Positions 1 through 8,291 of a DNA stretch of 64,000 nt are shown piece by piece. Every line of letters begins with the position of its first letter. The first letter of the stretch is position 1. This DNA comes from Nocardia thailandica NBRC 100428 (GTDB lineage Bacteria > Actinomycetota > Actinomycetes > Mycobacteriales > Mycobacteriaceae). The notes under the pieces are model-generated. The model made no database searches, was not told where the DNA came from, and saw only the letters and a list, made by a program, of their open reading frames with translations. The translations under genes and the position numbers were made by a program. Location of the stretch: assembly GCF_000308795.1 (NCBI RefSeq), contig NZ_BAGK01000188.1:1-64000 (forward strand). Direction: 5' to 3'.

Positions 1-912
1 GTCGCCGAAGAGGGCCGAGAGCAGCACGCGCTGGGCGTGGCCGGTGTCCTGGTACTCGTCGAGCAGGACCAGCGCGAAGCGGGCCCGTTCGGCGGCGGCG
101 ACCTCGGGATGGTCGGCCGCGAGGCGGGCGGCCAGCGACATCTGGGAGCCGAAGTCGAGGGCGCCGCGGCGGTCGAGCGCCGCGTGCAGGGCGTGCACCA
201 GCGGCAGCAGGGCGACGCGCTCCCGCTGCGCGGCGACCACGTCGAGCAGCTTCTGGCTCGGCCCGCCGCGCTGGCGGGGGCCCGGCGGCAGCGTGTAGAC
301 GAGCTTCTCCAGCTCGATGTGGGCCTCGGCGAGCTGCTCGGGCAGGACGAGATGCTCGGCCAGCTGGCCCGAGAGCGCCAGCACCGCCTCGGTCACCGAC
401 ACCGGCGTCTTGTCCGTGTCGAGGTCGCCGTCCCAGGAGCGCACCACCTCGTAGGCGATCTGCCACAGCTGGGTCTGGGTCAGCAGCGCCGCCGACGGTT
501 CCACCGGCAGCAGCAGGCCGTGCGCGGTCAGCAGGCGGCCCGCGTAGGAGTGGTAGGTGCTGATCTCCGGTTCGCTGCCGGTGATGCGGGCGCGCAGGCC
601 GCCGGTGGGGTCCAGCTCGCGCAGCAGCGGGGCCCCCGCCAGGCGGGCGAGGCGGGTGCGGATGCGCTGGGTCAGCTGCTGGGCCGCCTTGCGGGTGAAG
701 GTCAGCCCCAGCACCTGATCCGGGGTGACCAGCTGGTTGGCGACCATCCACACCACGCGCGCGGCCATGGTCTCGGTCTTGCCCGCGCCCGCGCCCGCGA
801 CCACCAGGGTCGGCCCGGCGGGGGCGGAGATCACCGCCGCCTGTTCCTCGGTCGGCGAGGGCAGGCCGAGCGCCTCGGCCAGCCGCTGCGGGGTGACCTG
901 TCCGGCGCTCAC
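1..912 (-). CDS. adnB: AdnB-type UvrD/Rep helicase-nuclease subunit, 5-prime part only
   Basis: N-terminal 304 residues of a superfamily 1A DNA helicase; the rest lies beyond the left edge. A Q-motif-like PTEEQAAVI is followed by Walker A GAGAGKTE and motif Ia LTFTRKAAQQL, and motif II appears as LLDEYQDT near the edge, so the motor looks active. AdnB is the partner of AdnA in the heterodimeric end-resection motor-nuclease of mycobacteria and relatives, which processes double-strand breaks. The GTG start overlaps the adnA stop in a GTGA, so the two are translationally coupled. The C-terminal RecB-like nuclease expected for the family cannot be seen here. The assignment as AdnB rather than another UvrD paralogue rests on the motif wording and on the adnA neighbour. 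Confidence 0.88.
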   Translation of the reverse strand, partial: MSAGQVTPQRLAEALGLPSPTEEQAAVISAPAGPTLVVAGAGAGKTETMAARVVWMVANQLVTPDQVLGLTFTRKAAQQLTQRIRTRLARLAGAPLLRELDPTGGLRARITGSEPEISTYHSYAGRLLTAHGLLLPVEPSAALLTQTQLWQIAYEVVRSWDGDLDTDKTPVSVTEAVLALSGQLAEHLVLPEQLAEAHIELEKLVYTLPPGPRQRGGPSQKLLDVVAAQRERVALLPLVHALHAALDRRGALDFGSQMSLAARLAADHPEVAAAERARFALVLLDEYQDTGHAQRVLLSALFGD

Positions 913-3900
913 TCGTCGGTCACCTGCCTGCCCCGGTCCTGGACCGGGCAGCTCCCCTGGACGGGGCAGTGCCTGCATCCCTCGTTGCGCACCGCGAGAT
1001 AGTCCGGGCCCCGAGTGGATTCGGCGGCGTCGTGGATGGTGCCGCGCCACTCGGCCAGCGCCGCGCCGTCCAGCGGCGGCTGCTCGCGCACCGCGGCGCC
1101 GTCCTCCTTGCTGGGCTTGGCGACGTAGACCAGGCGCGCCCCGCCCGGTTCGGCCGGGCCGCCCCGGCGCGGCGCGGCGCCGTCGGCCGGGTCCGGCGCC
1201 CTGGTGTCCTCGCCGGGGTCCTCCTCGGCGCCGGGATCCGCGTGCCCGTCGAGGGCGCCCGCGGCCGCGGCGACCTGGTAGGTGGCCAGCTGGGCGTGGT
1301 CCCTGGCGGCGTCCTTGGAGATGGGGGTCTTGCCGGTCTTGATGTCGACGATGACGAAGCGGCCGAAGGCGTCCCGTTCGAGCCGGTCGATGCGGCCGCG
1401 GATGCGCACGGCGTGCTCGGAGCGGCTGCGCGGGGGCAGCACGCAGTCGACGGGCACCTCCACCCCCGCCTGGGTGAGTTCGCCGCGGGTGTTGCGGATC
1501 CAGGCCAGGAAGGTCTCGAGCATCGCCTCGGTGCGCCGCAGCTCCTGCCGCGAGTGCCAGCCGTCGGCCGGGTCGACGGCGTGCCAGGCGGCGTCGAGGG
1601 CCGCCCTGACCTCCCGCTCGGGCACGTCGCCCGCCAGCGCCTGGACCAGGGTGTGGACCAGGTTCCCCTTGAGGGCGTGCGGGTTGTCGCCGTCGGTGCC
1701 GCCGTGCCGTTCCAGGGCCCAGCGCAGCGGGCAGGTCCGCAGCAGTTCCACGGTCGACGGGGACAGGTCGACCGCCACCTGGTCGTCCTCCCAGAGCGCG
1801 CGCTCGGAACTGAGTTCGGCGGTGCCGTACCAGTCCTCGGGGTCGGTGCCGGGGACCCCGGCGTCGGCGAGCCGGGCCAGCTGCCGCGCCGCGCGGGCCC
1901 TGCGGTCGGCGTCGGCGCCGGGGTCGCAGACCACGCCGCGCAATTCGGCGACCAGCGCGTGCATGACCAGGGCGCGGCCGGGGTCGGCGATCGGCAGGAC
2001 GCCGGGCTCGCCGGTGTCGTCGTCGCCGAGCAGTTCGGTCAGGAACCGCGAGGGGACCAGATCCTGTTCACCCGCGGCGGATTCGACGGCGGTGACCAGC
2101 AGCGAGCGGCGGGCCCGGCTGCACGCGACCAGTAGCAGCCTGCGTTCCTCGGCGAGCACGGGCGCGGCGCGGCTCACCTGGGCGCCCGGTTCGGCGACCC
2201 CGGCGAGCAGGTCGATCAGTTCCTCGGTGTGCAGCAGGGTTCCGCGGGCGCGCGGGTTCGGCCAGATGCCCTCCTGGACGGCGGCGACCGCGACGACGTC
2301 CCACTCCCGGCCCGCGGCCGCGTGCGCGCTGAGCAGCGACACCGCCTCGGTGTCGACCGCCGCGGGCCTGCCCTGCTGCGGGATCTGCTGGTGCAGCAGG
2401 TATTCCACGAAACCCTCGACGCCGGCGCGGGGCAGCCGGTCGACGTAGGCGGCGGCGACGTCGAACAGCTCGACGGCGGCGTCGAGGTCGCGGTCGGCCT
2501 GCATTCCGGTCGCGCCGCCCTTGCGGGACTGGCGGAACCAGCGCCGTTCCAGCCGCGAACTGGTCCACAGGGTCCACAGCACGTCCTCGACGCCCTCGCC
2601 GCGGGCGTGCGCCGTGCTCGCCTTCTCCACCGAGCGCAGCACGCGCCGCAGCGGGGCGGCCTCGACCTCGGTGAGCCCGTCGAGCAGACGGGGTTCCCCG
2701 ATGCCGACCATGAGGTCGCGCAGCACCTCGGCCGACGACTGGTCGCGCAGGGCGGTCACCGGAAGGCGCTGGGCCGCAGCGGGTTCGGGCTCCGGCCCGG
2801 CGGGACGCGGTTCCGCGTCGAGGTCGGCGAGCGGGTCGGGGAGGTCGTCGGCGGGGTCGAAGACCGGGTCGGGTTCGGGACGCAGCCAGTCCAGGTCCGC
2901 GGTCCAGCCGGGGTCGCCGGACCCGGGCTCCGGCGGCGGGTCGTCGTCCTCCGGCGGCGGCTCCCAGGCGGGGGCGGGCTGTTCGGCCCACAGCAGGAAC
3001 TGGTCGGCGTCGTCGGGGTGGGGATCGTCGTCGGGGCGGTGCGCGGACCTGCGCTCGAGATCGAGGACGCTGCGCCGGATACCGCGGCGCAGCCGGCGCA
3101 GGGCGATCTGATCCGCGCCGCCGAGGGGGCCCGCGAGCAGATCCATCGCGTCCTCCGGGGAGAACATCGCGTCGATCGCCCGGCGGGATTGCGGGCGGCC
3201 GGCGTCACCCGCCAGCACCGCCCGCAGCGCCAGCACCATCCACGAGGCGCCGCGCCGCCGGGCCAGCGGCTCGCTCACGGCGGGCCGCCGCACCGGCACC
3301 CCCGCCGCGAGCAGCGCGCGACGCAGCGGTGCCAGCGACAGCGGCACCGACCGCACGATCACCGCCATCTCCGACCACGGCACCCCGTCGGTCAGGTGCG
3401 CCCGCCGCAGATGGTCGGCGATGAGCGCGGCCTCCTTCGCCGGGGTCGCCAGCACGCGCACCCGGACCGCCGCGAGGTCGGAGCCGGGATCCGGGGCGTC
3501 GTCCGGCGGCGGAAGGGGGTCGCCGCCGGTGTCCGGGACGCGGTTCCCCGGCGCCCGGCCGGAATCGGGCGCCGCGATCGCGGCTGTGCCGCCCGCGCCG
3601 GACTCGACCCCGCCCTGTTCGGTGAACAAGCCGACCGAGTACTGCGGCGTCGCGGGGTCCGCAGGGGACGCGGGGGACTCGGGGGACGCGGGGGACGCTG
3701 CGAGGTCGTCGGACGGCGCCGGGGGACGCGGCCCGCGGTGCGGGTCGACGCGGTGGGCGGCGGAGCCCGGGATCCGGGCGGCGATGCGCGCGGTGGTCAG
3801 CCGGATCGCGGCGGTGCCGCGGTGGTCGGTGTCCAGGACGATCCGGCGCCCCGGCGCGGGGTCGAGGCCGGTCAGGAAGTGGGGGTCGGCGCCGCGGAAG

Positions 3901-4841
3901 GTGAAGATCGCCTGGTCGGGGTCGCCCGCGATCACGGTGCGGGCGCTGCCGCTGCCGATCGCGCGCACCAGCGTGGCCGCCTGCGGGTCCAGGTGCTGGG
4001 CGTCGTCGACGAGCAGCAGGCGCAGGCGGTCGCGTTCGGCGGCCAGCAGGTCGCGGTCGGCGGCCAGGGCGTCCAGCGCGGCACCGACGAGCTCGGCCGC
4101 GTCCAGGGCGGGCGCGGTCGCCTCCGGCGCGGCCACACCCACCGACCAGCGCAGCAGCAGCGCCTCCTCGTAGCGGCGGAAGAAGCCGCCCGCCGCCACC
4201 CACTCGTCCCGGTCGTGCGCGCGGCCCAGCTCGATCAGGTCCTCCGGGCCGAGCCCGCGCTCGGTCGCCCGCAACATCAGGTCGCGCAGCTGCTCGGCGA
4301 AGCCGCCCAGCGCCAGCGCCGGATGCAGCCGCTCGGGCCACAGCCCCCGCGCGCCCGCCTCGATGTCGGCCAGCTCGCCGCGCAGCATCTCCCGCAGGAC
4401 GCCGTCCTGCTCGGCGCCCGTGAGCAGCCGGGGCGGCGGGTTGCCGTGGATCGCGGCGTGCTTGCGCAGGATCGAGAACGCGTAGGAGTGCAGCGTCCGC
4501 ACCAGCGGCTCGCGCGTCGCGCCCGGCACCCCGGCCCCGCCGCCGAGTCCCTCCGTGACCGCCGCGCGCACGGACCCCGCCGCCTGCTTCCCCGGCGTCA
4601 GCACCAGGACCGATTCCGGATCGCCGCCCCCGGCGATCCACGCCACCGCCAGGTCGACCAGCAACGACGTCTTGCCCGTGCCCGGACCGCCGAGCACCTG
4701 CCACGGCGACCATCCGGGGCGGCCGGGCGCCGACTCCGCCCGCTCGGCGAACAGCGCGCGAACACCGGCACCCCAGGTCCGCGCCCGGGGCGCCTGGCGT
4801 GTCCGGCGCACCAGTCGCACCGAGCTATCCGATCGCACCAC
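909..4841 (-). CDS. adnA: AdnA-type helicase-nuclease subunit
   Basis: About 1310 residues with an N-terminal P-loop motor (GGPGTGKTS), a motif-II-like LLLVDDAQHLD, and a C-terminal RecB-family nuclease (FVIVDIKTGK, then QLATYQ). Cysteines in CPLRWALE and in CRHCPVQGSCPV match the iron-sulfur clamp known in AdnA. It should resect double-strand breaks with AdnB, whose GTG overlaps its stop. It is clearly longer than the roughly 1055-residue mycobacterial protein as remembered; the excess looks like two low-complexity Pro/Asp/Glu/Ala-rich inserts, around 3480-3760 and 2760-3050. I chose the GTG at 4841: an open frame continues to 4970, but that stretch overlaps the divergent lipV promoter and is Arg/Pro-rich filler. 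A TGAAAT hexamer lies 7 bases upstream of this GTG, as in other leaderless starts here. Confidence 0.88.
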   Translation of the reverse strand: MVRSDSSVRLVRRTRQAPRARTWGAGVRALFAERAESAPGRPGWSPWQVLGGPGTGKTSLLVDLAVAWIAGGGDPESVLVLTPGKQAAGSVRAAVTEGLGGGAGVPGATREPLVRTLHSYAFSILRKHAAIHGNPPPRLLTGAEQDGVLREMLRGELADIEAGARGLWPERLHPALALGGFAEQLRDLMLRATERGLGPEDLIELGRAHDRDEWVAAGGFFRRYEEALLLRWSVGVAAPEATAPALDAAELVGAALDALAADRDLLAAERDRLRLLLVDDAQHLDPQAATLVRAIGSGSARTVIAGDPDQAIFTFRGADPHFLTGLDPAPGRRIVLDTDHRGTAAIRLTTARIAARIPGSAAHRVDPHRGPRPPAPSDDLAASPASPESPASPADPATPQYSVGLFTEQGGVESGAGGTAAIAAPDSGRAPGNRVPDTGGDPLPPPDDAPDPGSDLAAVRVRVLATPAKEAALIADHLRRAHLTDGVPWSEMAVIVRSVPLSLAPLRRALLAAGVPVRRPAVSEPLARRRGASWMVLALRAVLAGDAGRPQSRRAIDAMFSPEDAMDLLAGPLGGADQIALRRLRRGIRRSVLDLERRSAHRPDDDPHPDDADQFLLWAEQPAPAWEPPPEDDDPPPEPGSGDPGWTADLDWLRPEPDPVFDPADDLPDPLADLDAEPRPAGPEPEPAAAQRLPVTALRDQSSAEVLRDLMVGIGEPRLLDGLTEVEAAPLRRVLRSVEKASTAHARGEGVEDVLWTLWTSSRLERRWFRQSRKGGATGMQADRDLDAAVELFDVAAAYVDRLPRAGVEGFVEYLLHQQIPQQGRPAAVDTEAVSLLSAHAAAGREWDVVAVAAVQEGIWPNPRARGTLLHTEELIDLLAGVAEPGAQVSRAAPVLAEERRLLLVACSRARRSLLVTAVESAAGEQDLVPSRFLTELLGDDDTGEPGVLPIADPGRALVMHALVAELRGVVCDPGADADRRARAARQLARLADAGVPGTDPEDWYGTAELSSERALWEDDQVAVDLSPSTVELLRTCPLRWALERHGGTDGDNPHALKGNLVHTLVQALAGDVPEREVRAALDAAWHAVDPADGWHSRQELRRTEAMLETFLAWIRNTRGELTQAGVEVPVDCVLPPRSRSEHAVRIRGRIDRLERDAFGRFVIVDIKTGKTPISKDAARDHAQLATYQVAAAAGALDGHADPGAEEDPGEDTRAPDPADGAAPRRGGPAEPGGARLVYVAKPSKEDGAAVREQPPLDGAALAEWRGTIHDAAESTRGPDYLAVRNEGCRHCPVQGSCPVQDRGRQVTDE

Positions 4842-4968
4842 ATCGGCAATTTCAACAGATGGCGGTGACAGAGAGCGCGGGCACGCTCGGCGCGGGTCAC
4901 GGCGTGGAGGGCGTGATCGCGGGCACCTCGGGGCGCGCACCGGCGTTCGGCCGGTCAGAATGAGGCCC

Positions 4969-5748
4969 ATGTCTGCGCTTCATCTGCATCGGTTCGGTCC
5001 CGACGACGGGGTCACGGTGCTCGCGCTGCACGGGCTGACCGGCCACGGGAAGCGCTGGGAACACCTGGCCGGGCTGCTGCCGGAGGCGCGGGTGCTGGCG
5101 CCGGATCTGCGGGGGCACGGCCGTTCCACGGCGCTGCCGCCGTGGGATTTCGAGACGATCGTGGCGGACCTGGTCGCCCTGCTCGACGCCGAGGGGGCGG
5201 GGGCGGTGGCGGTCGTCGGGCATTCGTTCGGCGGCGCGGCCGGGGTGCATCTGGCGGCGCGCCACCCGGAACGGGTGCGCGCGCTGGTGCTGCTCGATCC
5301 GGCGATCGCGGTCGACCCGGAACGGATGGGCACGATCGCCCAGGCCAACCTGGACTCCCCCGACTACACCGACGTCGCCGAGGCGCGGTCGGACAAGCGC
5401 GCCAGCGCGTGGGGCCGGGACGAGGTCGCGGACGAACTGCTCGAGGCCGAGCTCGCCGAGCACTTGGTGCCGACCGCAGGCGGGCGCGTCGGCTGGCGGA
5501 TCGCGCAGCCTGCCATCACCTCCTACTGGGGGCAGCTGGCGCGGCCGTTCGTGCTGCCGCCCGCGTCCGTGCCGACGGTGCTCGTGCGGGCGGGCCGGGT
5601 GCGGCCGCCGTTCGTCACCCCGGAGTTCCGCGCCGCGCTCGCCGAGCGGCTCGGCCCGAATCTGCGTGACCTGGTGTGGGATTGCGACCACATGGTCGCC
5701 CAGGCGCGGCCTGCCGAGACCGCCGGGCTGGTGCGCTCCGTACTGTAG
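4969..5748 (+). CDS. lipV: alpha/beta-hydrolase, LipV-like
   Basis: A 259-residue alpha/beta-hydrolase. The oxyanion segment LHGLTGHG is near residue 20, the nucleophile elbow is GHSFGG (Ser in VVGHSFGGAAG), and the C-terminal catalytic His is in WDCDHMVAQ. Members of this family hydrolyse short to medium esters; LipV of M. tuberculosis (Rv3203, from memory) occupies the same place between adnA and an alkyltransferase-like gene. The substrate cannot be read from sequence. No signal peptide is visible, so it is probably cytosolic. The ATG at 4969 is preceded at 7 bases by CAGAAT, a plausible -10 of a leaderless transcript; an in-frame ATG at 4960 is the alternative. The next gene starts 4 bases after the stop. 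Confidence 0.85.
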   Translation: MSALHLHRFGPDDGVTVLALHGLTGHGKRWEHLAGLLPEARVLAPDLRGHGRSTALPPWDFETIVADLVALLDAEGAGAVAVVGHSFGGAAGVHLAARHPERVRALVLLDPAIAVDPERMGTIAQANLDSPDYTDVAEARSDKRASAWGRDEVADELLEAELAEHLVPTAGGRVGWRIAQPAITSYWGQLARPFVLPPASVPTVLVRAGRVRPPFVTPEFRAALAERLGPNLRDLVWDCDHMVAQARPAETAGLVRSVL

Positions 5749-5752
5749 AGCC

Positions 5753-6058
5753 GTGGCCACCACCGACGCCCAGATCGAACGGGTCCGCGCGCTCGTCGCG
5801 GCCATCCCGGCGGGGCGGGTCGCCACCTACGGCGACATCGCCTGCGCGGCGGGTCTGTCCACGCCGCGCACAGTCGGCTGGATCATGCGCACGGACTCCG
5901 CGGACCTGCCCTGGCACCGCGTCCTCGGCGCGAGCGGGCGGCCGTCCCCGCACCTGGCCGCGCGGCAGCTGCGGCTGCTCGCCGAGGAGGGCGTGCCCGT
6001 CACCGACGGCCGGGTGGATCTGCGGGCCGCGCGGCACCACTTCGCGATCGAGCCCTGA
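5753..6058 (+). CDS. alkyltransferase-like DNA repair protein (ATL)
   Basis: A 101-residue protein of the O6-alkylguanine alkyltransferase DNA-binding family. The winged-helix part reads IPAGRVATYGDIA, then TPRTVGWIM with the probable base-flipping arginine. Where true MGMT has PCHRV with the acceptor cysteine, this protein has PWHRV, Trp at about residue 54. That replacement defines ATL proteins, which bind O6-alkylguanine and hand the lesion to nucleotide excision repair instead of removing the alkyl group. GTG start, 4 bases after lipV, so co-transcribed. Rv3204 of M. tuberculosis (from memory) is the positional equivalent. Confidence 0.88.
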   Translation: MATTDAQIERVRALVAAIPAGRVATYGDIACAAGLSTPRTVGWIMRTDSADLPWHRVLGASGRPSPHLAARQLRLLAEEGVPVTDGRVDLRAARHHFAIEP

Positions 6059-6105
6059 CGCGGCGCGGGCGACCGCCGGACCCGCCCGCGCGCCACGGTC
6101 CGGAC

Positions 6106-6145
6106 TAGCATCGGGTCCATGACTCCGGCCCCCGTCGTCCCGTGA
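6106..6145 (+). promoter_or_regulatory. leaderless-type promoter with 8-codon upstream ORF
   Basis: A TAGCAT hexamer (6106-6111) lies 7 bases before an ATG at 6119 that encodes MTPAPVVP and stops at 6143-6145. Its TGA overlaps the GTG start of the MobA-MoeA fusion in a GTGA. The layout suggests a transcript starting at or next to this ATG, with the small ORF coupling ribosomes into the downstream gene. That reading is inferred from the sequence layout alone. Confidence 0.5.
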
Positions 6146-7878
6146 CCGCCGCCGACGCCATCGTGCTGGCGGGCGGCCGCGCCAGCCGGATGGGCGGGGT
6201 CGACAAGCCGGGCATCGTCATCGGCGGCCGCTCGATGCTCGACGCCGCGCTGCGCGCGGTCGACGGCTGCGCGACCACGGTGGTCGTCGGGCCGTACCGC
6301 CCGGAACTGGACCCGAAGATCCGGCAGACCCGCGAGGTTCCGCCGGGCTCGGGGCCGGTGGCCGCGGTCGGGGCCGGGCTGCGCGAACTCGGGGACGGCG
6401 CGGCGCCGTGGGTGGTGGTGCTGGCCTCGGACATGCCCTTCCTCACCGCCGACACGGTGCGCGCCCTGCTCGCCGCCGCCGGGCAGTCGGGCGCGGAGGC
6501 GGTCTTCGCCATCGACGACTCCGGGCGTCCGCAGTACCTCGTCGGCGTGTGGCGGCGCACGGCGCTGAGCGCGCGGCTGGCAAGCCTCGGCACCTGGGAG
6601 AACCAGCCGATGAAGGCGCTGGTTCCGGCCGAGACCCGGCTGGTCGCCGTGGCCGGCACCGCCGACTGCGACACCGAGGACCAGGTCGCCCGGGCCCGGG
6701 CCGCCGTGGGCACGGAGCCCCCGCCGACCATCGAGACCGCGAGACAGCTGCTCGCCGAACAGCTCTCGCCCCTGGTCGCCTACGGCGCCGACCTGCGGGA
6801 GGTGCGCGGCGCCGCCCTCGCCGAGCCGCTCGCCGCGGCCGGGCCGCTGCCGCGGTTCGACGTCTCCGCGATGGACGGCTACGCCGTGTGCGGCGACGGG
6901 CCGTGGCGGCTGCGCCGTGACATCGGGTTCGCCGGCGGCGCGCGACCGGCCGGCCTGCTGCCGGGCGAGGCCGTCCGGATCGCCACCGGCGCGCACGTCC
7001 CCGACGACACGACCGCCGTGCTGCGCGACGAATTCGCCTCCCGGGACGGCGATCTGCTGTCCCGCCTGCCCGAGGCGCCCGTGCGCGAGGACATCCGCCG
7101 CCGGGGCGAGGACCGCCGGATCGGCGACCCGGTCGCCCCGGCGGGCACCCCGGTGACCGCGGCGCTGATCTCCGCGGCGGCCTCGGTCGAGGTCACCGCG
7201 GGCGTGGTGCGCGGACCCGTGCGCGCCCGGCTGGTCATGACCGGCGACGAGATCCGGGCCGAGGGTCCGCTGCAGGCGGGCCAGACGCGCGACTCGATCG
7301 GCCCGGTCATGCCGGACCTGCTGTCCCGCTGCGGGATCCGCGTCGTCGACCACGTCCACCTGCGCGACACGACGCGCGGTTTCGACGACATGCTCGCCGC
7401 CACCGGCGGCGTCGACCTGATCCTGGTGGTCGGCGCGACCGGCGGCGGCGCGGCGGATCAGCTCCGCACGGCGGTGGCCCGCACCGGCGCGCGCGTGCCC
7501 GTGCCCCGGCTGCGCCTCCGCCCCGGCGGTTCCACCCTGGTCGCCGAACTCCCCGACACCACGACCGTGGTCGGCCTGCCCGGTAACCCGTTCGCCGCCG
7601 TCGCCGTGCTGCTCGCGCTGACCCCCGCCGTGGTGGCGGGCCGCATCGGCGCCCCGCTCCCCCGGCCCCTGCGCGGGCCCCTGCACAACGCGGCCGAATG
7701 CGCCACGACCGTCACCCGGCTCTGCCCCGCGCGCCACGCGCCCGAGGGCGGCTGGCTGGCCGACCCTACCGTGCGCACCGCTCACCTGGCCGGCCTGGTC
7801 GGCCGCGACGGCATCGTCCTCGTCCCGCCCGGCGCCGCCGACGGCGCCACGGTCGAGTTCCTGCCGCTCACCGTCTGA
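6142..7878 (+). CDS. MobA-MoeA fusion (molybdenum cofactor guanylyltransferase + molybdenum insertase-like)
   Basis: A 578-residue two-domain protein. Residues 1 to about 195 are MobA-like (LAGGRASRMGGVDKP nucleotide-binding loop, DMPF), the domain that adds GMP to molybdopterin. Residues about 196-578 are MoeA-like: SAMDGYAV, GEAVRIATGAHVP, MTGDEIR and GLPGNP, the domain that inserts molybdate into adenylylated molybdopterin. The MoeA half is divergent: the usual GG-V-S-V-G-x-x-D segment reads GATGGGAADQL, and PGNPVS reads PGNPFA, so insertase activity is less certain than the fold. The start is the GTG coupled to the preceding tiny ORF. A molybdoenzyme (narG) lies 15 kb downstream. It could supply a specialised cofactor or be a regulator built on the two folds. 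Confidence 0.8.
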   Translation: MTAADAIVLAGGRASRMGGVDKPGIVIGGRSMLDAALRAVDGCATTVVVGPYRPELDPKIRQTREVPPGSGPVAAVGAGLRELGDGAAPWVVVLASDMPFLTADTVRALLAAAGQSGAEAVFAIDDSGRPQYLVGVWRRTALSARLASLGTWENQPMKALVPAETRLVAVAGTADCDTEDQVARARAAVGTEPPPTIETARQLLAEQLSPLVAYGADLREVRGAALAEPLAAAGPLPRFDVSAMDGYAVCGDGPWRLRRDIGFAGGARPAGLLPGEAVRIATGAHVPDDTTAVLRDEFASRDGDLLSRLPEAPVREDIRRRGEDRRIGDPVAPAGTPVTAALISAAASVEVTAGVVRGPVRARLVMTGDEIRAEGPLQAGQTRDSIGPVMPDLLSRCGIRVVDHVHLRDTTRGFDDMLAATGGVDLILVVGATGGGAADQLRTAVARTGARVPVPRLRLRPGGSTLVAELPDTTTVVGLPGNPFAAVAVLLALTPAVVAGRIGAPLPRPLRGPLHNAAECATTVTRLCPARHAPEGGWLADPTVRTAHLAGLVGRDGIVLVPPGAADGATVEFLPLTV

Positions 7879-8069
7879 GGACACCGACACGCCGCACCCG
7901 GGCCGTTCCGGCGGCCATTTCGCGCGCATCGCCGCAGGTCGGGGCGGGTCGGGCTATCGTGGATCCGTCAGGCGTAGCCCGCCCTGCACAACGTTCGAAC
8001 ATGACGGACCACGTCGGACGCAGTTTTCATCAGGCGATTGTTTGATCCCTCGGAAAGGACCGTGTGGAG

Positions 8070-8225
8070 ATGGCTGATCGACAGAAGAAGACGCCGAAGA
8101 AGCCCAAGCAGATGTCGCGGCAGCAGCAACAGCAGCAGAAGCGGCAGGAGCAGGGTGACGCAGTGCAGGGTGAGATGCGAGCGGGCGAGGAGCGGCGCGA
8201 GGACCGCCGCCCGGGCCGCATCTGA
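8070..8225 (+). CDS. small Gln/Lys/Arg-rich protein, 51 aa
   Basis: I do not recognise a family. The peptide starts MADRQKKTPKKPKQMSR, continues with six consecutive glutamines, then KRQEQGD, and ends in an acidic/basic mix (AGEERREDRRPGRI). It is strongly basic at the N-terminus, likely unstructured, with no membrane segment. AAAGGA at 8054-8059 lies 10 bases before this ATG and 4 bases before an in-frame GTG at 8064, which would add two residues. A near-perfect terminator follows at once, so it looks like an independent single-gene unit. An RNA- or ribosome-associated role would be a guess. Confidence 0.6.
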   Translation: MADRQKKTPKKPKQMSRQQQQQQKRQEQGDAVQGEMRAGEERREDRRPGRI

Positions 8226-8243
8226 GTTCCGGTAGCGCACGCG

Positions 8244-8273
8244 ACCGCCGGAGTCCCTCGGGACTCCGGCGGT
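8244..8273. terminator. bidirectional intrinsic terminator
   Basis: Perfect 14-base inverted repeat (8244-8257 and 8260-8273) with a two-base loop, between the small + strand gene and the 3-prime end of the - strand ABC operon. Confidence 0.7.
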
Positions 8274-8291
8274 TCGCTGTTTCCGGGCCGG

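Noticed and set aside
2229-4868. Very long open frame antisense to adnA, and similar long frames antisense to narG, nirB and the ABC operon
   Set aside because: They arise from the G/C bias of codon position three on the opposite strand. Composition is Arg/Gly/Val-rich, there are no domains, and a clear gene lies on the other strand.
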